The notes under the pieces: model-generated
The model's input: only the letters and a program-made list of their open reading frames with translations
Told to the model about the DNA's origin: nothing
Databases searched by the model: none
Origin: Chryseobacterium indologenes
Lineage (GTDB): Bacteria > Bacteroidota > Bacteroidia > Flavobacteriales > Weeksellaceae
Direction of reading: 5' to 3'
DNA: 64,000 nt
Assembly: GCF_001295265.1 (NCBI RefSeq)
Contig: NZ_LJOD01000014.1
Span: 60,937-124,936 of the forward strand
Shown: one piece after another, positions 8,619-17,086 of the stretch
Numbering within the stretch: position 1 is the stretch's first letter
Layout: every line of letters starts with the position of its first letter
Made by a program: the position numbers and the translations under genes

Positions 8619-9359
8619 TTATTTAGTATACTCTACAATATAATCATAATTTCCTGAAGGATACACTACAGACATGCTAGGAGCCCCTGTAATGAAGTTT
8701 CCTGTTGTTTTGTCATAAGAATATACGCTATTTGCATAAACATTGTTTGTTCCTGCCTGGAAAATAGTGATTCTGTATAAGCTTCCGGTAGATGGAATTA
8801 CAATACCCCCTGAAGGGAAGGTTGGTGATGTTGATGTTCCATTAGCAGTAAATGTACCTTTTCTTGCGTAAACCTGCGCACTGTTGATTAAGGTATTAGT
8901 TGTTGTTTCCGAAGTTAGAATATTTACTTTAGGATCTACTGGTGTTCCTCCCAACGGAAGCCATCTTCCATTTGAAGTTGAAGTTGTTGTACCGGGATTT
9001 GAGAAATAATAAAATCCAGGAACAACAGCCTGATTCCCTATTCCGGATCCTGTTGCCGGGGTATTACCGGTACCTGTATTATAGACAATCATCCCATCAA
9101 ATCTATTTGGGTTATTTCCTGCATTGTATAAAGTACCCTGATTGGCTAGTACCAATACACTCAGATCAGCTCTGGGATATATCATCCCTTTACCATAATT
9201 AGGATCATTAACTGCAGTTGTGGTTGAAGCATCTAAAAATGCTGAAGAAGCAGCAATTGATGATCCAACATAGCCCTGATTTCCTTTAATTTGCCCATAA
9301 GCCATATTACCTAAAGATGACAGGACAAATACAGCTACTATATATTGTAGTTTTTTCAT
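8619..9359 (-). CDS. Secreted protein of unknown function (surface repeat-template type)
   Basis: A 246-residue protein with a Sec signal peptide (MKKLQYIVAVFVLSSLGNMAYGQ). I recognise no catalytic domain. The segment GMIYPRADLS, then FDGMIVYNTGTG, then GFYYFSNPG and GRWLPLGG follows the same template as its neighbour (LLVPRMT, GAIVYITSGTG, GFYYFDIA, EWKPVGG) and the protein at 50032. This template is common in Bacteroidota surface proteins that resemble tail-fibre or adhesin stalks. The rest is rich in Thr, Ser, Gly and Asn and likely all-beta. It lies 37 bp downstream of its neighbour, so the two are probably one operon ending at the strong terminator. Confidence 0.75.
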   Translation of the reverse strand: MKKLQYIVAVFVLSSLGNMAYGQIKGNQGYVGSSIAASSAFLDASTTTAVNDPNYGKGMIYPRADLSVLVLANQGTLYNAGNNPNRFDGMIVYNTGTGNTPATGSGIGNQAVVPGFYYFSNPGTTTSTSNGRWLPLGGTPVDPKVNILTSETTTNTLINSAQVYARKGTFTANGTSTSPTFPSGGIVIPSTGSLYRITIFQAGTNNVYANSVYSYDKTTGNFITGAPSMSVVYPSGNYDYIVEYTK

Positions 9360-9396
9360 TTGTAGTTAATTTAATAAATTTTCTAAATAATTTGTG

Positions 9397-10047
9397 TTAT
9401 TGTCCTCCAACAGCATACCAGTTAGAACCGTCGGTAATCAACTCTGTTCCATATGACTGAATACTGGAAAGTGTTCTTGTCAGGTAGTTTGCGTTAAGAT
9501 CGGTAAGCCCCTGAATACCATTACCCGTTGAAAGTATCGTTAATTTCTTCCCAATCATGCTGTTGTCAGGAACCGGCAATTGAATATTACCATTTACACT
9601 TCCTGTAATAACTACTACATTTCCAACATCACTTGCATTAATAGTAGTGGTAGCAGCACCAGCTACTGTTCTGAATGTAGGAAGTACAGGTGCAACTGCG
9701 CCACCTCCCACAGGCTTCCATTCAGGAACTGCAATATCAAAATAATAGAAACCAGAACCTGTAATTTTAGCTCTTCTTGAACCTGATCCTGTTCCTGAAG
9801 TGATGTAAACAATTGCTCCGTTCTGAGCAGTCCCATAGGTACCCGACGTGTCATCTTTAGCAGCAAGTTCTGCAGCAGTCATACGAGGAACTAGTAATGC
9901 ATCGGGTCTGGCATTATCTGAAGTATTGGCCACTACATCCAATGTTGCTGAAGGCGTGGTAGTATTAATACCCACGCGTCCTTGCTGTGCTTGGGAAAAC
10001 GCCGAAAGGCAAACGAGCATTGTCGCTGTTAATAAAAATTTTTTCAT
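9397..10047 (-). CDS. Secreted 'GINTxTP' protein of unknown function
   Basis: A 216-residue protein with a signal peptide ending near FSQAQQ. The mature protein begins GRVGINTTTPSATLDV, a start seen in many secreted Bacteroidota proteins, then LLVPRMTAAELAA and GFYYFDIAVPEWKPVGGG. Its C-terminal half (from about residue 125) contains INASDVGNVVVITG and ends DGSNWYAVGGQ, similar to the phage-type tail-fibre repeat that ends in 'dG..W'. No enzyme motif is present. It is the first gene of a two-gene operon. A possible -7 element lies about 175 nt upstream, which would give a long leader. Confidence 0.75.
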   Translation of the reverse strand: MKKFLLTATMLVCLSAFSQAQQGRVGINTTTPSATLDVVANTSDNARPDALLVPRMTAAELAAKDDTSGTYGTAQNGAIVYITSGTGSGSRRAKITGSGFYYFDIAVPEWKPVGGGAVAPVLPTFRTVAGAATTTINASDVGNVVVITGSVNGNIQLPVPDNSMIGKKLTILSTGNGIQGLTDLNANYLTRTLSSIQSYGTELITDGSNWYAVGGQ

Positions 10048-10415
10048 AAGTTTTTAAAGATTTTAATTACATTATTTTCCATCAATATTCCAAATGGAAG
10101 ATGCATCCCAACTTGTGCCCACCTTCTAGCCTGTTTAACAATCATTTTAACTAACTGTAACTCAGCCTATATTTGAGTTGCCGTATGAAAGCATTTGATT
10201 TTAAAATATTGCTTTATTGCGCAAATTTAAGACATAATTTTCTAATTTGCACATTTTATATAAAAAAATAAACAATATATATCTTAAATAAAGATAATTT
10301 ACTACAAAACAGCAATTTATAAGAATTAAGTGTAAATTTAAGTATGTTAAATTTTATTAATTATGTAAGTAATTGAACCATTTATTATTTTTACTGAATT
10401 ATTATAGCTCAGTAA
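10048..10415. other. Intergenic region and long leader of the secreted-protein operon
   Basis: No gene is seen. On the minus strand TAAATTTG (10229-10222) is a possible -7 element. The putative leader contains two short inverted repeats (AACTCA/TGAGTT at 10159-10179 and TTCCATTTGGAA at 10088-10099). Around 10386-10410 TTACTGA and TCAGTAA could form a weak hairpin after rimO. Confidence 0.4.
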
Positions 10416-11717
10416 TTAAACAAGCTCTCCGTAAAGATCAAACTCTTCTGCAGAAGTTATTTTTACCATTGCAAATTCTCCTATAGAAATATAGGTTTCT
10501 TCTGCAGAAACCAGAACTGTATTATCTACATCCGGAGAATCATATTCTGTTCTTCCAATGAAATAATTCCCTTCTTTCCTGTCAAAAATACATTTAAAGG
10601 TTTTGCCTATTTTCTCCTGATTCTTCTCCCAGGAAATCTGTGACTGCACTTCCATAATTTCTTCTACCCTGGCTTCTTTTACTTCCTGCGGAATATCATC
10701 TTCCAGTACATAAGCTCCTGTATTTTCTTCATGGGAATAGGTAAAGCATCCCAGCCTGTCGAATTTTTGTTCTTTAACCCAATCTTTCAGTTCCTGGAAT
10801 CTTTCTTCTGTTTCTCCAGGGTATCCTACGATCAGTGTTGTTCTGATCGCCATATCCGGAACTTTTTCTCTGAACTTGGCTAATAGAGCATTTGTTTTTT
10901 CATGGGTGGTTCCTCTTTTCATAGACTTCAGTAAGTCAGAATTGATGTGCTGAAGCGGGATATCGATATAATTGCAGACTTTAGGTTCTTCCCGGATAAT
11001 ATCCAGGACGTCTTCAGGGAATCCGCTAGGGAATGCATAATGCAGACGAATCCACTCGATGCCTTCTACTTTCACTAATTCTTTCAAAAGATCTCCAAGT
11101 GCACGTTTTTTGTAAATATCCAATCCGTAGTAGGTAAGATCCTGAGCGATAAGAATCAGTTCTTTTGTTCCTTTTTTTGCCAGCTTCTGGGCTTCGGTTA
11201 CCAGTTTTTCAATTGGTGTTGAAACGTGACCGCCTCTCATTAGAGGAATAGCGCAAAATGAACAAGGCCTGTCACAGCCTTCTGAAATTTTAAGATAAGC
11301 GTAATGTTTCGGAGTAGTGGTAAGCCTCTCCCCTACGAGCTCGTGTTTATAATCTGCACCAAGATGCTTAAGCAGTACAGGAAGGTCTCTTGTTCCGAAA
11401 TACTGGTCTACATCAGGAATTTCCCGTACCAGATCAGGCTTATATCTTTCGGAAAGACATCCGGTTACAAAAACCTTTTCTACTTCACCTCTGTTTTTGG
11501 CTTCTACATAATCAAGAATGGTATTAATAGATTCTTCTTTTGCATTATCGATGAATCCGCATGTATTGATTACCACGATATCTCCGCGGTCTTCGTGCAC
11601 CACTTCTTTACCATTGGCTTTCAGCTGGCTCATTAAAACTTCAGAATCATATACATTCTTGGAACATCCAAGTGTAACCACATTGATTTTCTTCTTCCCT
11701 ACAGATTTTGTGCGCAT
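10416..11717 (-). CDS. rimO: Ribosomal protein uS12 methylthiotransferase RimO
   Basis: RimO is a radical-SAM enzyme that methylthiolates an Asp of ribosomal protein S12. The N-terminal UPF0004 domain supplies three cluster ligands (TLGCSKN, NTCGFID, VTGCLSERY). The radical-SAM domain has the CxxxCxxC motif in GCDRPCSFCAIP, followed by the RGGHVSTPIE stretch typical of RimO. A TRAM domain closes the protein (TFKCIFDRKEGNYFIGRTE). The frame is open further upstream to 11804, but the ATG at 11717 gives the normal N-terminus (MRTKSVGKKKINVVTLGCSKN region) and sits 19 nt after a good TATCTTTG promoter box. Length 433 residues is normal. Confidence 0.93.
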   Translation of the reverse strand: MRTKSVGKKKINVVTLGCSKNVYDSEVLMSQLKANGKEVVHEDRGDIVVINTCGFIDNAKEESINTILDYVEAKNRGEVEKVFVTGCLSERYKPDLVREIPDVDQYFGTRDLPVLLKHLGADYKHELVGERLTTTPKHYAYLKISEGCDRPCSFCAIPLMRGGHVSTPIEKLVTEAQKLAKKGTKELILIAQDLTYYGLDIYKKRALGDLLKELVKVEGIEWIRLHYAFPSGFPEDVLDIIREEPKVCNYIDIPLQHINSDLLKSMKRGTTHEKTNALLAKFREKVPDMAIRTTLIVGYPGETEERFQELKDWVKEQKFDRLGCFTYSHEENTGAYVLEDDIPQEVKEARVEEIMEVQSQISWEKNQEKIGKTFKCIFDRKEGNYFIGRTEYDSPDVDNTVLVSAEETYISIGEFAMVKITSAEEFDLYGELV

Positions 11718-11736
11718 CTTTTTGATTTTGAGTGTG

Positions 11737-11744
11737 CAAAGATA
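11737..11744 (-). promoter_or_regulatory. -7 element of rimO
   Basis: Minus-strand TATCTTTG is an exact match to TAnnTTTG, 19 nt upstream of the ATG at 11717. It supports the shorter start chosen for rimO. Confidence 0.55.
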
Positions 11745-11770
11745 CGAAATATTAAAGGAGTATTGATTAA

Positions 11771-11800
11771 AAAATAAAAACCACCTCAGAGAGATGGTTT
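11771..11800 (-). terminator. Terminator of the polysaccharide operon
   Basis: On the minus strand AAAACCATCTC and GAGGTGGTTTT form a stem (one G-T pair) followed by a T-rich run, 13 nt beyond the rfbC stop. It marks the 3' end of the capsule locus. Confidence 0.75.
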
Positions 11801-11812
11801 TCAATACGATAT

Positions 11813-12358
11813 CTAGAAGTTTCCTTCCGCGAAAAGAGGTAAGGTTTTGTCTTTTTCTGAAAGTTGTACTACGTCTAACGGTAATTTCCAGTCGATATTC
11901 AGTTCCGGATCATTCCAGATGACGCTTCCTTCTGATTCTTTATGATAAAAATTATCACATTTGTAAGAGAAAATGGCTGTTTCGCTTAATACGGAGAATC
12001 CATGGGCAAAACCTCTGGGAACATACAGCTGAAGCTTGTTCTCAGGGGTAAGCTCTACCCCGAACCATTTCCCGAATGTAGAGGAATCTCTGCGAAGATC
12101 CACGGCTACATCAAAAACTTTTCCTTCAAGACATGATACCAGTTTAGCCTGTGCATGCTCGCCTTTCTGCAGATGTAAACCTCTTAATACTCCATAAGAA
12201 GATTTTGAGATATTGTCCTGAACAAAATGTCCGTTCATTCCGGTGAGCTCCTCAAATTTTTTTTCGTTGTATTTTTCAAAGAAATAGCCTCTTTCATCTT
12301 CAAAAATTGTAGGCTCAATGATGTAACAATCTTTTAAGGGTGTTTCTTTTATTTTCAT
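11813..12358 (-). CDS. rfbC: dTDP-4-dehydrorhamnose 3,5-epimerase
   Basis: A 181-residue cupin epimerase that inverts C3 and C5 of dTDP-4-keto-6-deoxyglucose. Family motifs are complete: DERGYFFEKYN, GVLRGLHLQ with the catalytic His, VFDVAVDLRRDSSTFGKW, YVPRGFAHGF, and YKCDNFYHKESEG with the conserved Tyr. It is the last gene of the locus, 20 bp after the WecA-like transferase. rfbA, rfbB and rfbD are absent from this window, so either they lie elsewhere or the product enters another dTDP-sugar route. Confidence 0.93.
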   Translation of the reverse strand: MKIKETPLKDCYIIEPTIFEDERGYFFEKYNEKKFEELTGMNGHFVQDNISKSSYGVLRGLHLQKGEHAQAKLVSCLEGKVFDVAVDLRRDSSTFGKWFGVELTPENKLQLYVPRGFAHGFSVLSETAIFSYKCDNFYHKESEGSVIWNDPELNIDWKLPLDVVQLSEKDKTLPLFAEGNF

Positions 12359-12377
12359 TTTTTATTCTAAACCTTGT

Positions 12378-13355
12378 TTATAGGTTATACTGTTTTTTTA
12401 GACTTTGTTTTAATGCTAAATATATTCCACCTGTGGGTATAAATATAATTAAAATAACCGCCCAAACCGGAAGTTCTGAATGAATTAAAAATATATTAAC
12501 AAAAAGCTGAACTACAGCATATACTGTGCTTACCACTAAATGCGAAACTTTTTTCTCGTTGGCAAATAACTGGTAAAGGTGTCTTCTGTGTGCCTCAAAA
12601 ATATTTTCTTTTAAGAGAATTCTTTCAATGATTGTGAGAACAACTTCCATCCCGTAGATAGCCAGCAGCAAGATGAATTTGTATTCCCCGGTTCTCATGA
12701 TCAGAAGGGCAATAAGGCCTATTACCCAAAAACCAATTCCCATACTTCCTACATCCCCGGCAAAACATTTGGCTTTTTTCCTGAAATTAAAGAAGAGGAA
12801 TACCAGGCAAGCTAAAACAGGATATACAATAAAATCATTATCAGTAAACTGAATAACCTCCTGATTGATATAAGCCAGGGAAACCAGCGTAACAAGGCTG
12901 TACATACCGGTCATTCCGTTAATTCCATCCATAAAATTGTAAGCGTTCAGGGTACCAATTATGAGTATAAATAATACAGGCCATACCCAAAAAGGAATCA
13001 AAGCAAAGGCTCCTGTAAAATATAACAACAGGATTACGGAAATAAAATGAACAAACAGCCTTATTTTATTGGATAATGTTTTGATATCATCAATGAAGCT
13101 TATGGTACATATGGCAAGAAGGCCAAGACCAAATGACCAGTAATTTTCAACCGCTGAACTGAAGTTAAACAAGCAGAAAACAATGAATGCAACGGGAAAA
13201 ATAATTCCCCCTCCTCTTAAGGTAATCTGGGTATGGGCACTTCTGTGATTGGGTTTGTCTATGATGTTGTATTTATCGGCTATTTTGAAATAAAAAATTT
13301 CAACAAGAAAAAGCGATAAAAAAACAATTAAGAAAATCAGTAAATTACTATCCAT
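12378..13355 (-). CDS. WecA/MraY-like polyprenyl-phosphate glycosyl-1-phosphate transferase
   Basis: A 325-residue membrane protein with about ten hydrophobic segments, of the GT4 polyprenyl phosphotransferase family. It transfers a sugar-1-phosphate from a UDP-sugar to undecaprenyl phosphate and starts repeat-unit assembly on the inner membrane. Signature residues: RSAHTQITLRGGG, SFIDDIKTLSNKIR (Asp pair), GTLNAYNFMDGINGM, CFAGDVGSMGIGF and the cytoplasmic loop EAHRRHLYQLF that determines family. The UDP-sugar used cannot be told; UDP-L-FucNAc-related or UDP-GlcNAc substrates fit the locus. It lies between rfbC and an epimerase gene in the same operon. Confidence 0.88.
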   Translation of the reverse strand: MDSNLLIFLIVFLSLFLVEIFYFKIADKYNIIDKPNHRSAHTQITLRGGGIIFPVAFIVFCLFNFSSAVENYWSFGLGLLAICTISFIDDIKTLSNKIRLFVHFISVILLLYFTGAFALIPFWVWPVLFILIIGTLNAYNFMDGINGMTGMYSLVTLVSLAYINQEVIQFTDNDFIVYPVLACLVFLFFNFRKKAKCFAGDVGSMGIGFWVIGLIALLIMRTGEYKFILLLAIYGMEVVLTIIERILLKENIFEAHRRHLYQLFANEKKVSHLVVSTVYAVVQLFVNIFLIHSELPVWAVILIIFIPTGGIYLALKQSLKKQYNL

Positions 13356-13366
13356 TAAGAGAAATA

Positions 13367-14212
13367 TTAATCATTAGTATATTTGGTTGAAAAGAAAAGT
13401 TTATGAAACATTTCTTTAATATTATTAATCTTTTTAAGAGGAAAAATTTCTAACAGCAGAAATACTGGTTTAAGAAAATTTCTATTTACAGTTACTTTAG
13501 GTTTATCTATATTAAAAAAAGCTAATAGATCCTGCTGACTATAATCTCTTGCATCTTTTACTATTAATAAAGAACTTTCTTTTTCATGAACCAGCTCTTT
13601 TACCTTCGCAATTATCTGATCTAAATGGCACAATGAGTAAAATCTTTCCTGTTTTGTAAAAAAAGGTATTTTCAAAACAGGTAAAAAGACTCTTTTTCCT
13701 AGGTCTTTTAAATTGTTTTCAGAAAAAACCGGAGCCAATCTTAGAATATGTAAGGCTTCTGCGTTTATGTTCTGCAGAATTTCTTCACAAACTAATTTAC
13801 TTTTGCCATATGGAGACACAGGAACAGGTTTGTTCTTAATTGATATATACTCTTTATTATTTTTATTTTTAAAGCTATAAACAGATACCGAACTCAGAAA
13901 AACTACTTTACTTTTACTTACATCTAAAGGGTTAAAAATATTTTTAGTCATAAGAATATTAGCCTCTTCCACACTCATATTATTGACATTATTTTTACCA
14001 TGGGCAATTGCCGCGGCATGAATGATGACATCAAATTTCTGATCGCAGAAAAAAGCTTCACACATGCCGGCATCCAACAGATTTAAAGATTTAAATTCTG
14101 TGTTTCCTGATGAAGATGATATTCCGGTAATTTCAAAATCATCTTTTAATTCATCAAAAATTTTGGAGCCAATAAAGCCGCTGGCACCTGTAAGTAGAAG
14201 TTTAGGCTTCAT
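13367..14212 (-). CDS. NAD-dependent epimerase/dehydratase family protein
   Basis: A 281-residue extended short-chain dehydrogenase. The N-terminal Rossmann motif is LLLTGASGFIGSKI, the Ser/Tyr/Lys triad is represented by FLSSVSVY and VSPYGKSK, and the C-terminal sugar-binding part is short. Such proteins in this position (next to a WecA-like transferase) often reduce or epimerise the 4-keto group of the first sugar's nucleotide precursor; the exact reaction is not visible. Its start overlaps the end of the deacetylase gene by 11 nt. Confidence 0.82.
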   Translation of the reverse strand: MKPKLLLTGASGFIGSKIFDELKDDFEITGISSSSGNTEFKSLNLLDAGMCEAFFCDQKFDVIIHAAAIAHGKNNVNNMSVEEANILMTKNIFNPLDVSKSKVVFLSSVSVYSFKNKNNKEYISIKNKPVPVSPYGKSKLVCEEILQNINAEALHILRLAPVFSENNLKDLGKRVFLPVLKIPFFTKQERFYSLCHLDQIIAKVKELVHEKESSLLIVKDARDYSQQDLLAFFNIDKPKVTVNRNFLKPVFLLLEIFPLKKINNIKEMFHKLFFSTKYTND

Positions 14213-15047
14213 TCTTCATAATTTGGTTAAAGGTAACAAACTCATAATTATTTTCTTTTAATAATTTAATGAGTTTATGCATTTTATTTTCTACAGTTTT
14301 TCTTCCTTTATTAAATCTTATTTTGGTTTTAAAATCCGTATTTTCCGGAACTTCTATATTATAATTTCTGGAGAATTCAAAGGGATGAATATAAAAGAAA
14401 TAGTGTTTATTTGTTTTAAAATATTTTTTCAAAAGAGCTTTTGTTAACATCCAAGGAAAGATTCTTAGATAACCTCCACCAGATACAGGAAGATTCTTCC
14501 CTAAAATTTCAACTGTAGAAGCTTCAAATTCATAAAAATTCCCTTGTTTATAAATATTGGGATTAGGAGATTGAAAACCATTCAGATCTATCCTTCCGTA
14601 GAGATCATGGGCATCAAATTTAATTTTGCTTGAATCAAAAACAAAGCCTAGTTCTCTCAAAATCTCAAGCCGTTCTCTATCTAAGCTAAAACAAGGTGCT
14701 CTGTATCCTTTCACATCTATATTGGTAAATTCTTTAAAGGATTTTATGCCAGCCAGTGTATCATTCTTAAATTCCTCCAGATTGAGCTGAAGAGGACGAA
14801 CATGCGCATATGAGTGTAAACATATTTCATGCCCTCTTTCTTCTATAATCTTTATACCGTCTTTTAATTTTTCAACTAATTCACCAACAATAAAAAAGGT
14901 TGTCTTGATATTGTACCGATCAAGGAGGTCTAGGTAAATATCAAGTCCATCTAAAGTAGATTGATTCTGATTACATTCATCTTTATTAAAGTAATCCAGA
15001 TGATACCAATCTTCTACATCCATACTTAAAACTGCAAATTTTCTCAT
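14202..15047 (-). CDS. NodB-type polysaccharide deacetylase, cytoplasmic
   Basis: A 281-residue carbohydrate esterase family 4-like protein. It begins AVLSMDVEDWYHLDYF, with the metal-binding Asp pair typical of the subgroup linked to DUF3473. The second metal motif is CLHSYAHVRP (HxxxH), and FKGYRAPCFSLDRE-type residues (KGYRAPCFSL) form motif 3. No signal peptide is present, so it should act on a cytoplasmic or lipid-linked sugar. It overlaps the upstream formyltransferase by 4 nt (ATGA) and the downstream epimerase by 11 nt, so the three are probably translationally coupled. Removal of an N-acetyl group from a repeat-unit sugar is the likely role. Confidence 0.85.
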   Translation of the reverse strand: MRKFAVLSMDVEDWYHLDYFNKDECNQNQSTLDGLDIYLDLLDRYNIKTTFFIVGELVEKLKDGIKIIEERGHEICLHSYAHVRPLQLNLEEFKNDTLAGIKSFKEFTNIDVKGYRAPCFSLDRERLEILRELGFVFDSSKIKFDAHDLYGRIDLNGFQSPNPNIYKQGNFYEFEASTVEILGKNLPVSGGGYLRIFPWMLTKALLKKYFKTNKHYFFYIHPFEFSRNYNIEVPENTDFKTKIRFNKGRKTVENKMHKLIKLLKENNYEFVTFNQIMKNEA

Positions 15048-15826
15048 ATTAATCTACCTCCATTTTTTGTAAAATCCTGCAACTGTTCTACTGTCGGCCA
15101 TGTAAAATAGCTTCCATTTGCTGACAAATTCTCTTTAGCTTCAATATTTGAACTTTGAATATTCTGAATTGTCTCACACATAAGATTTCCTCCTATTTCT
15201 TTACTTTTAATGATTAATGAAAACATTGTCTCATCATTTGAGATTTCAACCTTTTTCTGATTAAGGATTTTTCCATTATCAATTTTAGAATCCATATAAT
15301 GTACTGTAGCTCCTGTATATTTTTCCTTTTTATAAAGTGTCCAAAAACTAGGCATTACTCCTGCATAATTGGGAAGATAAGAACAGTGTAAATTTATACA
15401 TCCATTTTTGGGTATTTCTAACAAAGCTTTTTTAAATACCACAGGTGCAGAATAAGAAACAATAAGATCCGGCTCTAAAGATTTAATTTTCTCTAAAAAC
15501 TTAGCATCATTCGGATTTTTTATTCTTTCAAAGTCTATATTATACCTGCTTGAAACAGCTTTTAAACTTTTGGGAATGATGTTTAATTTATGAAATGTTA
15601 GTGAATCAACTAGATTAATAATTTTAGCAGACACTACCTGCATCCCCATTTTTATTGTTTGAAAAATTCCAAACCCTTTTATAAAATATGCTTTTTTATT
15701 AACTAAACTATAATCAGAATCAATATCAACTACTTTAAGTATTTCAACTCCTTTGAGACGTGTAATTTTCTCTATATTTTTAGGAACAACAAATGCGTCC
15801 TCCTGAGTTATAATAATTATTTTCAT
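15044..15826 (-). CDS. Formyltransferase family protein
   Basis: A 260-residue protein with the methionyl-tRNA/sugar formyltransferase fold. The catalytic region is clear: PDLIVSYSAPVVFKKALLE, then INLHCSYLPNYAGVMPSFW (Asn and His of the N-H-D triad) and ATVHYMDSKIDNGKIL (the Asp). It would use 10-formyl-tetrahydrofolate. The N-terminal domain is divergent and there is no tRNA-binding C-terminal domain, so a sugar amine is the likely acceptor. The gene is coupled to the deacetylase downstream, and the locus also makes a 4-amino sugar precursor (see the aminotransferase at 36043). Which amine it formylates is unknown. Confidence 0.85.
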   Translation of the reverse strand: MKIIIITQEDAFVVPKNIEKITRLKGVEILKVVDIDSDYSLVNKKAYFIKGFGIFQTIKMGMQVVSAKIINLVDSLTFHKLNIIPKSLKAVSSRYNIDFERIKNPNDAKFLEKIKSLEPDLIVSYSAPVVFKKALLEIPKNGCINLHCSYLPNYAGVMPSFWTLYKKEKYTGATVHYMDSKIDNGKILNQKKVEISNDETMFSLIIKSKEIGGNLMCETIQNIQSSNIEAKENLSANGSYFTWPTVEQLQDFTKNGGRLI

Positions 15827-15836
15827 CTGATTTTGA

Positions 15837-17081
15837 TTAGCTATTAATTAAAACACTTATATGCTTGTAATATTTTTCAGTAACCTTTTCTTTGGTATAA
15901 TCTTTTTGTACCAGATCGTAACCTTTTTCTCCCATCTGTTTAAGTTTGTCCCTGTTATTTAATACTTCCTGTAAGATTATGAATAATTCCTCATTTACAT
16001 TATTGGATAAGTTTTCTATTAAATAAGCCGCCTCAGTATTTTCTAATAGATCATAAAGAGGGGTATTTTTATTACTTATTACTAATAAAGGCTTTTTACA
16101 GGCCATAATTGTATAAACCTTGGAAGGTAAACCATCTTTTTCTAATTTTTTATTCATAAAGATAAAATGTAAGTCTGCATAATTAATAATATGAGGTATA
16201 CTTTCTCTTTCCTGATAATCAATTAGATTAATATTATTCAATTTATAATTTTCAATTTCGCTCTTAAGCCATGATTTACATGCTCCATCACCAATTACAA
16301 AATAGCTAACAGGCATACCTTTTGTTCTCTTTGCTATTTCAATGAGTGGAATCCAATCTTGGGCAAAACCAATATTTCCAGCATACATAACTTTGAGGTT
16401 TCCATCAATTGGAAATAACTGAGTATTAACTTCTGGATAATCTATCGGGTAATAAAGCTCAGTATCTACAAAGTTAGCTATAACTTCAATTTTCTCAGGG
16501 CTTTCCATTCTAGGAATCAGTGTATTTTTAAAATTCTGATCTATAGTAACTAAAGAATCTGAATGTTTATATACAAATCTTTCAAGTTTCTTGAGCACAT
16601 TCAGTACAAACTGAGATTTCATTTTTCCTTGATTTACAAAAAAATCCGGATAAATTTCCTGAATATTATAAATGAATTTCGCTTTTTTCAGTTTTGCTAA
16701 TACGATTGATACTAATGCAATTGTAAGTGGTGGAGAAGGACTGATGATAACATCAACATTTTTAATTCTCATCCCAAGAAAAAAGGACAATAAATGCCAA
16801 TATATCATCGTAAAACCGCGTAAAAGAACACTTTCATATTTTTTTTGTGGTACGTGATATACTTTAATTCCTTTATAATTACTTGTATAGTAAAGTCCAA
16901 GAATTTTTTTTTGGAATTTTGTTTTTCCTTTATCTACCTTATTATAATGGGGCATTGTTGAAAGAACTTCCACCTCATACCCATTATTTTTTAAATTGTA
17001 TGCTATATCATTATATAGATATGCTGTAGAAACAGCATCTGGAGCAAAAACAATACTATGTATTAATACTTTTTTAGCCAT
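15837..17081 (-). CDS. GT4 glycosyltransferase, WbuB-like (probable L-FucNAc transferase)
   Basis: A 414-residue GT-B fold glycosyltransferase. Features: N-terminal SIVFAPDAVSTAYLYNDIA (acceptor domain of the WbuB/WcaI type), a membrane-associated hydrophobic patch around residues 95-130, MYAGNIGFAQDW at the start of the donor domain, and the EX7E-like region around DGLPSKVYTIMACKKPLLV. It sits directly after capG, the last enzyme of UDP-L-FucNAc synthesis, and WbuB-type proteins in such places transfer L-FucNAc. Donor identity is inferred from context. Confidence 0.82.
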   Translation of the reverse strand: MAKKVLIHSIVFAPDAVSTAYLYNDIAYNLKNNGYEVEVLSTMPHYNKVDKGKTKFQKKILGLYYTSNYKGIKVYHVPQKKYESVLLRGFTMIYWHLLSFFLGMRIKNVDVIISPSPPLTIALVSIVLAKLKKAKFIYNIQEIYPDFFVNQGKMKSQFVLNVLKKLERFVYKHSDSLVTIDQNFKNTLIPRMESPEKIEVIANFVDTELYYPIDYPEVNTQLFPIDGNLKVMYAGNIGFAQDWIPLIEIAKRTKGMPVSYFVIGDGACKSWLKSEIENYKLNNINLIDYQERESIPHIINYADLHFIFMNKKLEKDGLPSKVYTIMACKKPLLVISNKNTPLYDLLENTEAAYLIENLSNNVNEELFIILQEVLNNRDKLKQMGEKGYDLVQKDYTKEKVTEKYYKHISVLINS

Positions 17082-17086
17082 TCCTC

